From: Norana najaformis
Taxonomy: Eukaryota > Annelida > Clitellata > Crassiclitellata > Hormogastridae
Length of the DNA stretch: 64,000 bases
Reading direction: 5' to 3'
NCBI GenBank assembly: GCA_964023275.1
Contig: OZ029922.1
Span: 2,789,034 to 2,853,033 of the forward strand
Made by a program: the position numbers and the translations under genes. Position 1 is the first letter of the stretch. Each line of letters begins with the position of its first letter. Below are positions 21,501 to 31,417 of this stretch, piece after piece. Under the pieces are notes generated by a model. That model was not told the origin of the DNA. It did no database searches and saw only the letters and a program-made list of their open reading frames with translations.

Positions 21501-23911
21501 TTATGGACAACGTCAACAACATTTTCATGTCGAAGACGTCAACGGCCTTAGTTGCCATAAGATGTCGTTAAACCCATGGACAACAACATGATAACATCTT
21601 TGAGGATTTGTATCATTATACTGATTGTCCTCCTTATTCTCCTCCTCATCTTTATCGCTCCATAGCATTAGCTGCCTTTTCCTTATGGAATAAAGTCCCA
21701 TCAGAATTACGACAATTATCTGACCCATCCTATGAACTGATCAACACTTCGCCTCTTGCATTTCTGTGCAGGTCTTTCACACTACACCGAAAACACTCCT
21801 CTTTCACAAAACCTATCCTGATTCTTCTCTTCCCCTTATCTCACTTGTCGATTCAATTCCAAGCACCATTCGCCATAGCCGTTTGACTGTCTGCCTGCCT
21901 TACTCTTGGATCTTGACCTGGAACCGAACTCTTGTTGCCTATCGATTTTGTTTTGACTGAGCGCCTGTGAATAAGCCGGTTCCCATGACTTAGGTTTCTT
22001 TGGGCGCTGCAAAAATCTCGAGCTTATGATTACGATTCATCATCACTGTTCGTAATTTTTAAAAATAATCATCATTGCCATCATCGATTGTCGACATCTA
22101 ATCGATTATCATCCGACAAAGACAAGAACTCGCCACCAAGAGAGGACGGCAGCCTTTCATGCTACCTAGTAATAAATCTAAACTGATCCAAAGTAGTTTT
22201 GTGAATTGGTGTATTTTTAATTATATTTAGTTGTGCACGTATGTCTATTATCATTATTTGTTCATGTTAAACTCTATTTTAAAGATGTATGCAAACGTTC
22301 TATAAAGTGCAATGCTTGTGCGTTTGTCAGATGCTAATAAAGTCTACTTACTCACTTGCTTAACGCTTATCGATGATTGATTTATGATCAGTGATGATCG
22401 AGAATAATTACTTATCGTTGATCACCGTCAGTCAGCGTTCATCAGTCACCATCATCACACCATCATCACCATCGTCATCATCATGCAACATAAAACTAAT
22501 TTGTTAAAATCCATAAATATTCGGGCACATAACTCTTGGTCTTTCCAACCTAAATCACTCTGTGGGGCATATTTGTAATCTAATCTGATTTAATGATAAT
22601 CTAATAACTTCTATAGCGCCCCAGGAATCAATCGATGGTCGCTTCAAGTGAAATCGTAATCAAAATCATAATCCATTTGAAAAGTCAGGTCTCATGGACA
22701 TGAACCGACGCCTCAGCTACCAAGATAACAATGGACCTGTATATCAAACCCAAATTACTGGAAAGGCCCTAAACGGCTTCACGTTTTATCGCAGTCGAAA
22801 TCGCACAATAAAATACAATTATTTACTAAGTATATTGCACGGGAAAGCTATGCATGAGTTCTGCAGGACCAAAGGTTAGTCGTGAAATCCAGAGCCCCGT
22901 TTTTGATAGCTTCAATTTGCTTTTCTTCAGCATCACTGCTAAACCCAAATTCGTCCGCAGATCCGTATCATTGGAGCTGAGGGTTAGAGGGTAAATTCAA
23001 GATAGGGTTAAAGGGTAAAATCACCAGAACTCGTGGCAGGGTTACAGGGTAAATAGGAATTAGTACATTAGTTGATAGAGTTTTAAAGTAAACTCGTGAG
23101 AGGGATAAAGTAGTGGATTGAAAGTGTGGCCCGCGTTGGAGAGTTATCCAATATCCTCGCTAAGTCCTTTCCTGTAGGCCTAAAGGGCCTACAACATAAT
23201 ATCGTGTTGCTGCAATTCTGTAAATAGCTTTCTGATCTGTTTTTCTTTTTAATATCCTATGGTTTTCGTGAAGTTACTATTTATGTTCCAGTGAAAACAT
23301 TATGACACTCACTGTCATATTTGTTTGCTTCTGATAAAAATCGTTGGGGCACGTATGTTTGACTACAGCCAAGTGGTGGACCCTGGGGTGAAAACTTTGA
23401 GGACCACTGGTCTAGCGGATAATCTCGTGGTAGAGTTAGATGGTAGAATCGTTATGGAATGAGAGGGCAAACTCATTACATAGTTACAGGCTAAAATTTA
23501 TGATCAGGTTAGGGGTAAAATGAATGAGGTTTAAGATTACCATACCCTGCCTTTTCTACGTTACCTTACCTTAACTGACCATATACATCTTCCCTGTCTT
23601 ACCTTACTTTGCCTTCCTTGCCTCACCTTCTAAAACCTACTTTACCATACCATACCATATACACAATGTTTATGGATAACGACGGCATTCAAACAGGCAG
23701 GTACCTTCCAGATCCAAACAGAATCCATTCATCTTCCATCGAATGGTTCCAGTGCTTGGATCATCGTACCACAGCTGGTCGCTCCAGTTTTTTGCCAGCC
23801 ATGTGGTCACTTTGGACCCGGCAGGGGTTCTGTAACAGCCTTCAACGTCGAGGATCAGGTTGCTATGGCTACTCCTTATGAAATAGTACGAAGCCCGGCG
23901 AGGATTTGAAC
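17270..23911 (-). CDS. tandem ricin-type lectin, copy 1 (5' exons not found)
   Basis: Predicted carbohydrate-binding protein with two R-type beta-trefoils. Lectin exons in transcript order: 23705-23911, 21302-21433, 20457-20565, 18840-19027, 17270-17463, with a TAG stop at 17270-17272. All are open with GT-AG borders and phases 1-1-2-1, identical to the other copies; three exon lengths (109, 188, 194) match exactly. QxW-type motifs: DQLWYDD, SQLWRRD and NQRFDF in trefoil 1; NQLWYF, QEWTLV and NQLWRLEF in trefoil 2. The 277 codons from 23911 have no Met at the start (SNPRRASYYF), so an upstream exon ending in phase 1 is required. None was found between 23.9 and 34 kb. It is much more diverged than copies 2 and 3. 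The exon B acceptor (acaaaag) lacks a good pyrimidine tract and is the least certain border. Intact frames despite divergence argue against a dead pseudogene. Confidence 0.8.
17635..17832 (+). repeat. CR1/L2-like LINE 3' end
   Basis: The end of the ORF2 remnant (ggtctaaacttaaaactcat) is followed by a 3' UTR with accatcgactgatacc and the tag aatggcgctatagaagtcat, then gattagatt tail units. It lies antisense in the last intron of lectin copy 1. The same end with more coding sequence is at 38470-39060. Confidence 0.75.
18175..18245 (-). repeat. LINE tail remnant
   Basis: acaacttctaaagcgccact is the reverse of the GGCGCTATAGAAGTT tag. Only the tail is recognisable. Confidence 0.35.
18335..18600 (+). 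repeat. (CTAC)n and (CCTG)n microsatellite
   Basis: CTAC repeats with a roughly 65-base separator lead to a near-pure CTGC/CCTG run at about 18505-18560. It lies in the last intron of lectin copy 1. Confidence 0.9.
19060..19405 (+). repeat. LINE ORF2 C-terminus plus 3' end
   Basis: The sequence reads like LPRDLRQLSDP, then a Phe-rich segment, then 3' UTR words (tcggatcttgacctacaacc, ctatcgattttgttt) and the tag gggcgctgcagaaacctcga. It sits only about 35 bases upstream (in gene sense) of lectin copy 1 exon D. Confidence 0.7.
19560..19835 (-). repeat. tRNA-derived SINE, group B
   Basis: On the minus strand the head has box-A-like ggtctatcggtactgcg and box-B gcgggttcaactccg. The body has cacgtgtgcctctgtcacca and ccaaggtcctgg in reverse. 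The end is ggcccaaaagaaaaggaaat, then a tgggatactttaa-like tail. Related copies: 27590 (+), 38235 (-), 49245 (+), 55805 (+), 60905 (+). Confidence 0.8.
19925..20010 (-). repeat. tRNA-like pseudogene/SINE head
   Basis: The minus strand has ggcacagtggccgagcggta, a Leu/Ser-tRNA-like box A, and a box-B-like ggttttgaatccgtgg. Stems are imperfect and no functional cloverleaf is supported. Confidence 0.45.
20030..20310 (+). repeat. GGTAAG/GGTCAG short-unit repeat
   Basis: The words aggtaag, aggtaagg and ggtcag recur over about 270 bases. On the lectin sense strand this is a CTTACC-rich pyrimidine tract downstream of exon C. Similar tracts lie at 43975-44075 and 45110-45400. Confidence 0.75.
21615..22045 (+). 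repeat. LINE ORF2 C-terminus plus 3' end
   Basis: The left part encodes a YRSIALAAFSLWNKVPSELR-like stretch, the classic C-terminal segment of CR1/L2-type ORF2. It is followed by 3' UTR words (cttggatcttgacctggaac, gactgagcgcctgtgaataa) and the tag gggcgctgcaaaaatctcga with a gattacgatt tail. Confidence 0.8.
22595..22690 (-). repeat. LINE tail fragment
   Basis: aacttctatagcgccccagg followed by aatcgatggtcgcttcaagt is the reverse of the LINE 3' tag and the preceding CATCGATTG word. It matches 10725-10780. Confidence 0.5.
22945..23110 (+). repeat. GGGTTA-AGGGTAAA tandem repeat, left part
   Basis: Units such as agggttagagggtaaattca and agggttacagggtaaatagg repeat with a period near 30-35 bases. 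Related units resume at about 23420-23540, beyond an apparent hAT insertion. Confidence 0.6.
23111..23410. mobile_element. non-autonomous hAT-like element
   Basis: The left end tagtggattgaaagtgtggc and right end ttttgaggaccactg (reverse CAGTGGTCCTCAAA) fit degenerate hAT terminal repeats such as CAGTGGTTCTCAAAGTGTGG. It splits the GGGTTA-type repeat. No transposase was seen, and the target duplication is uncertain. Confidence 0.45.
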
Positions 23912-23989
23912 CTGAATTTTGGAAGTACCAAAAGCACGTATTAGCCTACTCTGAAGGAAGCGTATACAGGTATGCTTTCGTTCGTTTTC

Positions 23990-24610
23990 GTTCATTCAGC
24001 CAGTGTTAAATTTTTATAATGAGGTAAGAGGATGAACGGGTAGAGCGGGATGGTGAAGAGTGTTCGAAGACAAGTAGGTTTAGAATATTGCAGAGATTCA
24101 AAGGTTAGAGAAAGAACTTTGAAATGAATACGTTCGGGGAATTTCAGCAAATTAAGTGATTTAAGGATATGATGATGCTCTGGTGTCTTGGTGACATTCA
24201 TCCAGTGAATTCTGGATGAGTTGAAGGCCCTTAATTTGAGTGGATTCGAGGTAAGGAAAAGGAATTGCAGTAGTCAAGCTTGGAGTTGAAAATAGAGGTA
24301 GCGATTGTAGAGAAGGTTTCAAAATCGAGCATAGATTGAATACGGCAAATGTCGCGAATGTGAGTGAAACAGGTGCGCGAGAGGTTGGAGATGTGATTTG
24401 AAAACGAAAGACTTGGGTCAAAGGTGATGCCAAGACTGCGTACAGGCGAAAAAGGGATGAAAGATAAGTGGGAAAATTAGTTAATAGGTGGATGGATGGA
24501 AGAGTCGGGAATTTTCTTAATCTGATCCGGTAGACCGAGAACAATTCAGTTTCGGCAGGGTTGAGGCAAAGGAGGTTAGAGCTTTGGTTGACAGCATCAG
24601 GCAAATGAGT
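23990..24610 (-). repeat. LINE reverse-transcriptase fragment (CR1/L2-like)
   Basis: The minus strand encodes broken RT pieces: LCLNPAETELF (the LNP.KTE motif after the catalytic palm), SLSFT.DPSLTQV-like segments, IKGLQLIQNSLDE and PEHHHILKSLNLLKFPERI. These are typical of the RT thumb. Frameshifts separate them, and the strand is the same as lectin copy 1. Confidence 0.75.
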
Positions 24611-24829
24611 GATGGATCAGGTCAAAGTTCTTGGAGAGGGGAATGTGGAGAGTTGAGTGAGTGAACACAGATAGAGTAACATTATAGTAGACTGCACTGA
24701 GAAAGTTGAGTTTAAAGCAGACAGCAGAAACACAGCACTCTACATAACAACGAAATTGGCATCACATGGGTCGTTTAGATCGCACACCGACCATAGTGTC
24801 AAAACACTGCGTAAAAATTTCGGCGCCTT

Positions 24830-25090
24830 CGGATGGGAACCGCTAAATGCTGCGTGTCCCATAGGCAGCTGCCTTGTGTACCTACTGGGTAATCTGGGCC
24901 TAAACAGCAACGATTTCTACCGTAGCACCATGCTGTCTCCCAGGGTTGACCCTGGATTCTGACCTGACACCGAAACTGACCCAATAATCTGGGTCTTGCG
25001 AAATTGATTTGATGTGGCGCCGGTGAATAAGCTGGTCCTCTGACGCGGCTTTTGTGTGGCGCTGAGAAATATTGGAGTAGACACTTACAT
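24830..25090 (+). repeat. diverged LINE 3' end
   Basis: cctggattctgacctgacac, ggtgaataagctggtcctct and the tag tgtggcgctgagaaatatt follow the order of the common LINE 3' end but are clearly diverged. The tail is acatttacatttacc. Confidence 0.6.
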
Positions 25091-25159
25091 TTACATTTAC
25101 CTACACTTACATTTACGTATAAAATATTATCCATGTCTAAATGTATATATATATATATA

Positions 25160-25410
25160 AAAGAGGAAGCTTTCATACTTCGGGCATGTGCTTCGAAAGA
25201 GTGGACACTGTTTATAGAGAAAGAGCTCATCCAAGGCACAATTCCTGGATCCCGAGCTCGGGGAAGACCCAAGATGACATGGATAGACAACGTCAAGTCG
25301 TGGACTGAACTGTCGTTCGACCAATCATTACAGCAGACGAGGGACAGAAGCAGATGACACTAAATTGTCCGGTGCAGCCAATTCTCGGCACAGGACAAGA
25401 CAAGACATAA
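25160..25410 (+). repeat. LINE C-terminal fragment with GRPKMTWIDN motif
   Basis: It encodes KEEAFILRACASKEW then ARGRPKMTWIDNVKSWTEL. This is the RGRP..W.DNI.W motif that follows the RT domain in several LINE clades (RTE/Jockey-like). It ends in an ACAAG-rich tail and is 5'-truncated at a TATA microsatellite. Confidence 0.75.
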
Positions 25411-25689
25411 GACAAGACAACACACACATATATCGTATTCATATGAGCAAGATTTCACGTACGTGTGTCAAGCTCCATTAGCGAAAAAGAGGCAACAGTC
25501 GCTTGGCTTTGGCTATCGACAAACTGATTACGATGCGATATTGGTCACTTTAGGTGTTCGGACTCATCAGATATGTTGTGTTGTGTCTCTCTGCGTCTCT
25601 GTAAGTGTATCTCTGTCTCCGTCTCTGTGTTTATCGGAATCTCTGAAACAATCAACAGATTCAGATTCACCTTCAGGGATTGTACAATA

Positions 25690-25935
25690 GTCTAGAGGTC
25701 AGCGTGTTCGACTGGCAACCCAGAGGGAGGTGTTCAAAATCTCGCTAGAGCAGAAATGTATATTTGCCACTTGCGTCTCATAGCGAACTTGTCTATGAAA
25801 TCAGCACACCGACTGTACACTGTCGGTGGGAGGATCAGAGGGCGAGGATGGGGGATGAACACGCAGTTTCAGGCTTAGATTTTTACAAATCTGAGTTATT
25901 CAGGCTGAAAGACCACATATAGTGTAAGTCTATAA
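25690..25935 (+). repeat. tRNA-derived SINE, group D
   Basis: A tRNA-like head (gaggtcagcgtgttcgactg) with weak box B (gaggtgttcaaaatctcg) is followed by the body ccgactgtacactgtcggtg, then aggatcagagggcgagg. It matches the copy at 30240. Confidence 0.6.
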
Positions 25936-25949
25936 CGGATAGACCCCTG

Positions 25950-26395
25950 CGTCTTTGGCATTTAAATTTACAAGGCCTACCTACACCTTAGCAATTTAAA
26001 TACATTCGACCTTCACGTTGGGTTTTTAAACCTATTATGGCTTGCCTACATAGCAGATATTTGAAAGTCTATAAATATTTAAATCTATTTAGTATATAAG
26101 TTGAGTATTTAAACCTATGGCTTAGCTACATGTCAGTTACTTGAATGCCCAGATATATTTAAATCTATTGAGTATATAAGTTCGGTATTTAACCCCATTA
26201 TGGCTTGTCTACATGTTAGATACTTGAAAGCCCACGCACATTTAAATCCCTTATTTTGGGTATCTAGACCCATTATGACTATATACATCCTAGTTACTTA
26301 AATGTCCAGAAGGGCCTACATTTAAACCATTTGAGGCTAGATCTTAGACATTTAAATCTACCTACTGTACACTTTTAAATCCAGTGTTTATAAGC
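25950..26395 (+). repeat. minisatellite, ~80-85 bp unit with paired TTTAAA
   Basis: About four to five degenerate units contain tatttaaatctatt, gtatataagtt, gtatttaaacctattatggc, ctacat and ttacttgaa in fixed order. Two TTTAAA palindromes recur per unit. No coding potential. Confidence 0.75.
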
Positions 26396-26697
26396 TCTAT
26401 GCATTTCGGCTTAACGTGCACACAAAATGATTCGATATACTATACATGCAATGACCGTTACCTGGTGTTACAAGCACATGTCGGGCTCTTTGCATGTTAG
26501 GCCTGCTTAAACACCGCTCTACACAAGTTTCATCGCAAGCTAAGATACACTGCTCAAATACGGGCAAACCAGCGACCTATAAACCGAGCAGCCTGTAAAA
26601 GCCTTGTGTACAAATTTAGCTTGGTAGGAAGCCTCAGATATATTTACACAGTGAAGATCATTATAATGATGGACACTTACACTCGTGCTTGCAATTT

Positions 26698-26764
<67 letters not shown>

Positions 26765-27035
26765 TTATGTATGTGTGTATGTAAGCATATGCGTATGTAT
26801 GTATATATGTATTGTGATGCACAAAATACGTGGTATCGAGTAGCAGGCCTAATCTGCGGTTCTGCCTACTAGCGGATGTCAGGTGACGATTACGAAGATA
26901 CAGTAGGTTGACATGAGTCAGAAGCGCACAGTTCACAAAAAGCAGTATATATATGTCCATATATACATATATACACATATGTGCACACATATACACACAT
27001 ATATATATACGTATATATACATACATATGTATGTG
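26698..27035. repeat. (TA)n and (ATAC)n microsatellites
   Basis: A TA run at 26698-26756 grades into TATG units. A second ATATAC-rich block is at about 26940-27030. Unique sequence (a taggcctaat word, an aagatacagtagg stretch) separates them. Confidence 0.9.
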
Positions 27036-27119
27036 TTGGCATAATCACGCGGGGTCCTTTATACTAGTATGAGATTGGAATATATGCATAAATATGCTTG
27101 AGTATATATCTAAATTATA

Positions 27120-27480
27120 GATACACGTGGTCTATTTACATCTTTGCGGAAATGTACTTCGGTTTCGGTATTTGTCAACTGCTTTCTTTGAACTTTACTC
27201 TTCGAACCAACTGATCTCGATTACTCAGAGCAACATCTCCACTCATCTCTGTTCCTCGTCAATCTACTTGTTTCATTCCATCTTTTACACATGAACCAAA
27301 TGTACCATCCTCTTCGGTCTTAGATTCCTAATGACGAAGTCTTTTTCTCGCAGTCCTGTCTTGTCTTTGCTCTTATAGTTTCATTTTGATCCGCTTCAGA
27401 CTACCTCAGCAGAAGTCTTAGCCAATCTCAAGTCAGGACAAACGAGGAGGGTACAGCGATGGCTTTGCACCATCCAAGTG
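27120..27480. repeat. segment related to 41020-41710
   Basis: The order of words ttgcggaaatgt, tttactcttcgaac, cttcagactac, caggacaaacgagga and tggctttgc is shared with 41020-41710. It is probably the far edge of the tandem duplication carrying lectin copies 2 and 3. Confidence 0.55.
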
Positions 27481-27589
27481 TGAAAACACTATCCAACCGG
27501 AACAACTCGCTAGCAGTAATAACACTAAATCTAAAAACGGTTGAAAATGAAACTGCAAATATTATGTTTCGAAATTTCTCCTGACGCCT

Positions 27590-27835
27590 TGGTTTGTTCA
27601 GTTAGCACGCTTGTGCTGAAATCGGAAGGTTGTGGTTTCGATCCTGCTGATCGGACTCTGCATAACGACCCTGGACAAATTTTTGCGCACAAGTGCCTCT
27701 GGCACCGAGCAGTAAAAATTGGTATCGACGTAAGCTGGGAAGTAAACAACAAGTACTGCGATGCACCGACACCATTCCCACGACTTTGGGAATTAGTCCG
27801 TTACCAGCACAAGAGCTGGAGCGGGCAAAGTGCAA
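27590..27835 (+). repeat. tRNA-derived SINE, group B
   Basis: The head has ggttgtggtttcgatcctgc (box-B-like). The body cgcacaagtgcctctggcac, gtaagctgggaagtaaacaa and tgcgatgcaccgacac corresponds to the copy at 49245. Confidence 0.7.
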
Positions 27836-28379
27836 ATCTGTAATATTCCACTAGGCACATTGGTGCTTTATTTTTTTTATTTTTTCAGATAAACCAGCCT
27901 ATTTTTCAGAACCCAGTCATAGGCTCTGCGAGAATCGCACTGATGGCGTCAGTTTCCATCTTCATCTCATATCCCTACTAGCATGCCCATAAACATATAA
28001 TGGAACCTGTATGGCCCCTCTCATGTGGGAATATGGGTTCCATATGGGTCACATATGGCATGCTGACAGGATATTTCTCTCAACCTAAACGCAACCCTCC
28101 GTTAACAGCTTCTTTGTCTCCCTCTCTTTTGGTATCTCGGCAACCAGATCTTGTTCTTCAAACGATATTTCTGAAAACCCCTCTGACTTGACGCAGCCAG
28201 CGTCGTTAAGTTGCAGTCCTGCGCATAGCTTTAAAGTAGCCTTTAGAAATTTCCCAGTTCATGATACAAATACCATAACGATTTTAGCAGCATATACCAA
28301 ATAAATCGATTTCCGAAAAAGTCAAGCCAACTCTTGGGATGTTTATTTTATGTCGACAGTACTGACAGAATGGCGAAAG
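27836..28379. other. gene-free stretch
   Basis: No exon was recognised. A T-rich run lies at about 27870-27885 and a cluster of CATATGG-like words at about 28000-28060. Confidence 0.3.
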
Positions 28380-28540
28380 ACTGCAGATTTGAATCTCGGG
28401 CTATAGCATGGTCCGTACACCATAAATGGCGTGACGCCCATTAAAACGGTCAGCGATGATCAAGCATCTCACCCGATAAATTCATTGAAAAATGTGCAGG
28501 GTCGAGGCCATAAGGTCGCTGTAGAAAAACGTCTACGTAA
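28380..28540 (+). repeat. SINE, group A, 5'-truncated
   Basis: atttgaatctcgggctatag, gatcaagcatctcacccgat, gtgcagggtcgaggccataa and the tag ggtcgctgtagaaaaacgtc match the body and end of the copy at 54966-55110. Confidence 0.65.
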
Positions 28541-28611
28541 TTCAAATAATTTAAAAACCCCCAGCATTGTGCGCGGACGTCGTTGAGGATTCCACGTCCA
28601 TTCATAATGCA

Positions 28612-29284
28612 AGCGAACTGTAATTGTAATTGTAATCTGGCATTTATAAAGCACCATTTCGAGAATAGACTCACAGAGGCGCTCCCGACCCGAACCAGTG
28701 AGACCACTGTCAAATAATACAGACTTCAGGCGCTTGCGAAACTGCGGAAGGGACAAACTGAGGAATTCAAGCCGCAGCTCTCGGGAAAGGCGATTCCAGC
28801 TATTAGGTCCAACATAGGCAAAGCTTCTAGACTGAGCTGTAGCAGTGCGCATACGAGGGACAGTCATGAGTCCAATGGAGGCCGACCGGAGAGTGCTACG
28901 GCCTGGAACCAAGGAGACCAAAATGCAGAAGTCCCTAAGGTATGATGGAGCAGAACCAACGAGACAATTACGCATAAGCGTTAGGATCTTGAACTGGATA
29001 CGCTGCTGAATGGGAAGCCAGTGCAGAGTGTCCCGCATAAAGGAAGTTATATGGCCATACCTGGGGACGCCTCCAATAAGACGGGCAGCAGCATTGAGAA
29101 CAGACTGAAGCTTGGAAATATTGGCAAGTGTGAGTCCAGCAACGATAGCGCTACCAAAGTCCACCCTGGTGCAGATGAGGGCATGAATTAGAGTAGTAAT
29201 GGCATGAAAGGAGAGGGAGCGGCGGATGGTACGAAGCTGACGAAGGTGGTAAAAGCAAGAGCGGGAGACACTGTTAACATGATC
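28612..29284 (-). repeat. LINE ORF2 C-terminal half with 3' tail
   Basis: The minus strand keeps a long open frame encoding the RT thumb and C-terminus: DHVNSVSRSCFYHLRQLR, VDFGSAIVAG, LQSVLNAAARLI, LHWLPIQQRIQFK and WNRLSRELR are canonical CR1/L2-type segments. The 3' end (ggtgctttataaatgcc, reverse strand) carries an (ATTACA)n tail at about 28617-28636. The open frame suggests a comparatively young copy. It is 5'-truncated, with no endonuclease. Confidence 0.85.
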
Positions 29285-29490
29285 GGTCAAGGAGTTAGTT
29301 GTACATCCGATAGACAAGACCATCCGAAAAACCAGAATATTACCAAGACTGGAGATTTTTACAAGACATGAAAACATGGGAAACAGTACAGGACAGCAAT
29401 TCCGTACACGGGAACCTTGAATGACGTGGTGCCCATTCAAACGGGCAGCGGTGGTAAAGGATAGAAAAACCTGTACATTTACATTTAGAT
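29285..29490 (+). repeat. SINE, group A, long variant
   Basis: ttagttgtacatccgataga, gcaattccgtacacgggaac, tcaaacgggcagcggtggta and a tail of catttacatttag are shared with the minus-strand copy at 51300-51560. Confidence 0.6.
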
Positions 29491-29527
29491 ATTTAATAAT
29501 AACATCTCTAAGTACACTGTAACTCAC

Positions 29528-29715
29528 AATTATTATTTCTGCATTTATTAAGCGCCATTATCTAATGACTTAGCATCAATCGATGGCTCCGAGCAGTTGT
29601 GAGTTAAGAACTTGCTCAAGGTCCCTACACAGTAACCGTCTGGGAGGAGGCTCGAACCCGTACTCTCCGCGTTACAAGCCGAACGCTCTATCCAATATGC
29701 TACCGTGCCCCACTC
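29528..29715 (-). repeat. tRNA-derived SINE, group C, best copy
   Basis: On the minus strand: ggggcacggtagcatattgg (box A), a box B gtacgggttcgagcctcctc, body gggaccttgagcaagttctt, then gccatcgattgatgc and a GGCGCTTAATAAATGC tag. The 3' part resembles the end of the CR1/L2-like LINE at 39000, so the SINE likely uses that LINE for retrotransposition. Confidence 0.8.
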
Positions 29716-30239
29716 ACAAAGCGCTGTAGTACAAATATGTACTGAAATACAAAGATATATTCAAAATATCTACAGGCATAAAAACATCTCGCCTGTTAGT
29801 ATGCTAGTCTATACATGATGATTCTGTGTTGCGCTAAGAAATTTCTAGATTTACATTACATCATACATAGCCCCAGTAAAAGTCTTTATCTCTCGTGATT
29901 ACTCAAATGTCGTCATTGAAATATATATATATATAGTTATGCATATAATCTGTAATGAATGAGATATATTTACATATACGTATAACAATGTAGCCAACGA
30001 TACTTTGGTCTGACAATAGACTTTGCAGGCAAGCAATACGGCTGGTTGTCATTGTCATTCGTTATTTGAACACAATAGGCATTGCACGGCTTTGTCGACA
30101 AATAATCACGAGTTGTAATTGTTTTCCGAAAGTCCTAAAATGGCCGTTAGAAGTTTAGCTGTTATAGTCGGTCATTTGCAAAGGTCATCTGGTGGTCATT
30201 TATGGAGCGTCTTTTATACCCGGTAATGCCAGCCATCTG
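29716..30239. other. gene-free stretch
   Basis: No exon was recognised. A short TA run is at about 29921-29935. Nothing else stands out. Confidence 0.3.
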
Positions 30240-30500
30240 AGCGATAGTCTGGTAGGTGGAGTGGTGGATCGTCAATCGAAAGGTCGGGGTTCAAACCCCA
30301 TCAGGGCAGGAATTTGTGTCGATAGTTCGGCTCCACTTGCGGCCCCTGGCCAACTCAGCTGTCATGATTAACATGCACTGACCGTACACTGTCAGTGCGA
30401 GGATCAGGCGGCGAGGGAGATGACTGGCTACCGGCCCTCATATGCCGAGGCTAAGAAAGCTAAGTCGCTAATACTTCATAGTATACCTTTGGCTTCCTCC
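30240..30500 (+). repeat. tRNA-derived SINE, group D, good copy
   Basis: A head with gtaggtggagtggtggatcg and a clear box B (cggggttcaaaccccat) is followed by the body gaccgtacactgtcagtg, aggatcaggcggcgagg and the end gctaagtcgctaatacttca. Confidence 0.75.
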
Positions 30501-31254
30501 CGTGCTCAGCTGAATGGACTGCCCTTTCTCCTCCTCTAACAACCAATCTAGACAGAAAAAACTTCAGTCGAAAATATTATGGGCTCCATTAGGTACAACT
30601 GGGAAAAAGAAAATAAATGCTGTTCATTTATATCAGATTACCCATCATTTTGGTGTCCTTCCTTTACTTCCCTTTAATACCCTTTCCAGAAATTGTGTGA
30701 CCCTGCGGTAGTTTGTAATTTCTGCTGTAATTTTCCCTTCGTGTGGTAATATTTTTACATTTTAAACTACATGATAGTCGGTGTTGAACAGAAATTAATA
30801 TTAATACGTGTGATTTCATTTTCCTATTTTCACGTTCTTTCCTTACCCATATTTTACTCCTACTGTTATTCTCTTCGTCTCTTCCTCTGTCGCTGTCTAT
30901 CCTTCTACCTCCCTCCCTTTCTCTTTCTCTATCATATAATATATATTACAATATGTACAAGTAAATATATACTACATATATATTCTAATATCGCTATAAA
31001 ATTAACTCCCTGTGAGGTCTCGAGATCAGAGGATCAGTCGGCTGTGACGCAACTCAAACTTTAGCAAGTACTTATTTATGCACGCATGAATGAACTTGTG
31101 TGTGTAGGTTCCTAGCTTCATCAGGAAGTTGCCTGGTTTTATGTCACGATGTATGAAGTTTTTTTAATGAAGGTGAGGTGAGATGAGGTAATTCTAACTT
31201 TCCAGAAAGTGTTTCTGAAGTCAAATTAAGGAAGGAAGAGCGAGCATTAGCTAA
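30501..31254. other. gene-free stretch
   Basis: No exon was recognised. A T/C-rich run lies at about 30830-30930 and a (TATA)n-like run at about 30940-30990. Confidence 0.3.
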
Positions 31255-31417
31255 TTTTAAGTTATTTATTTATATAGCGCCTTTAGATACCAATCAACGG
31301 TGAATTTCAAGAAGGTCCTTAATATTGTGAAGTGGACGAGAAAAGGCTCCAGTGGGATTCGAACTCACGATCTCCTGCTTACTAGGCAGGCGCTTTAACC
31401 AACTAAGCCATGGAGCC
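31255..31417 (-). repeat. SINE with near-intact tRNA-Thr(AGU) head
   Basis: The minus-strand head is 31345-31417 (73 nt). It has a perfect 7-bp acceptor stem (GGCTCCA/TGGAGCC), D arm tggcttagttggttaaagcg, anticodon stem CCTGC/GCAGG with loop ctagtaa (anticodon AGT), and T loop ttcgaat with one stem mismatch. Instead of ending there it continues into a body and a LINE-like end (aggcgctatataaataaata), which makes it a SINE and not a tRNA gene. Confidence 0.8.
31345..31417 (-). tRNA. tRNA-Thr(AGU)-like sequence, probably SINE head
   Basis: This folds as a cloverleaf with anticodon AGT and only one visible stem mismatch (A:C in the T stem). It has no intron and no T-run terminator directly after the acceptor stem. 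The attached retroposon body makes function as a tRNA unlikely, but a tRNA finder would probably score it. Confidence 0.35.

Noticed and set aside
24161-24604. Minus-strand 147-codon frame as a novel protein
   Set aside because: It contains LNPAETELF and IKGLQLIQNSL, typical of a LINE RT.
28469-29527. Longest open frame in the window (about 350 codons, minus strand) as a host gene
   Set aside because: The core is a CR1/L2-type reverse-transcriptase thumb and C-terminus. The ends of the frame run through SINE sequence, so it is a LINE fragment.
31345-31417. Functional tRNA-Thr gene
   Set aside because: The head continues into a SINE body with a LINE-like 3' tag, and no terminator follows the acceptor stem. 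Kept only as a low-confidence alternative.
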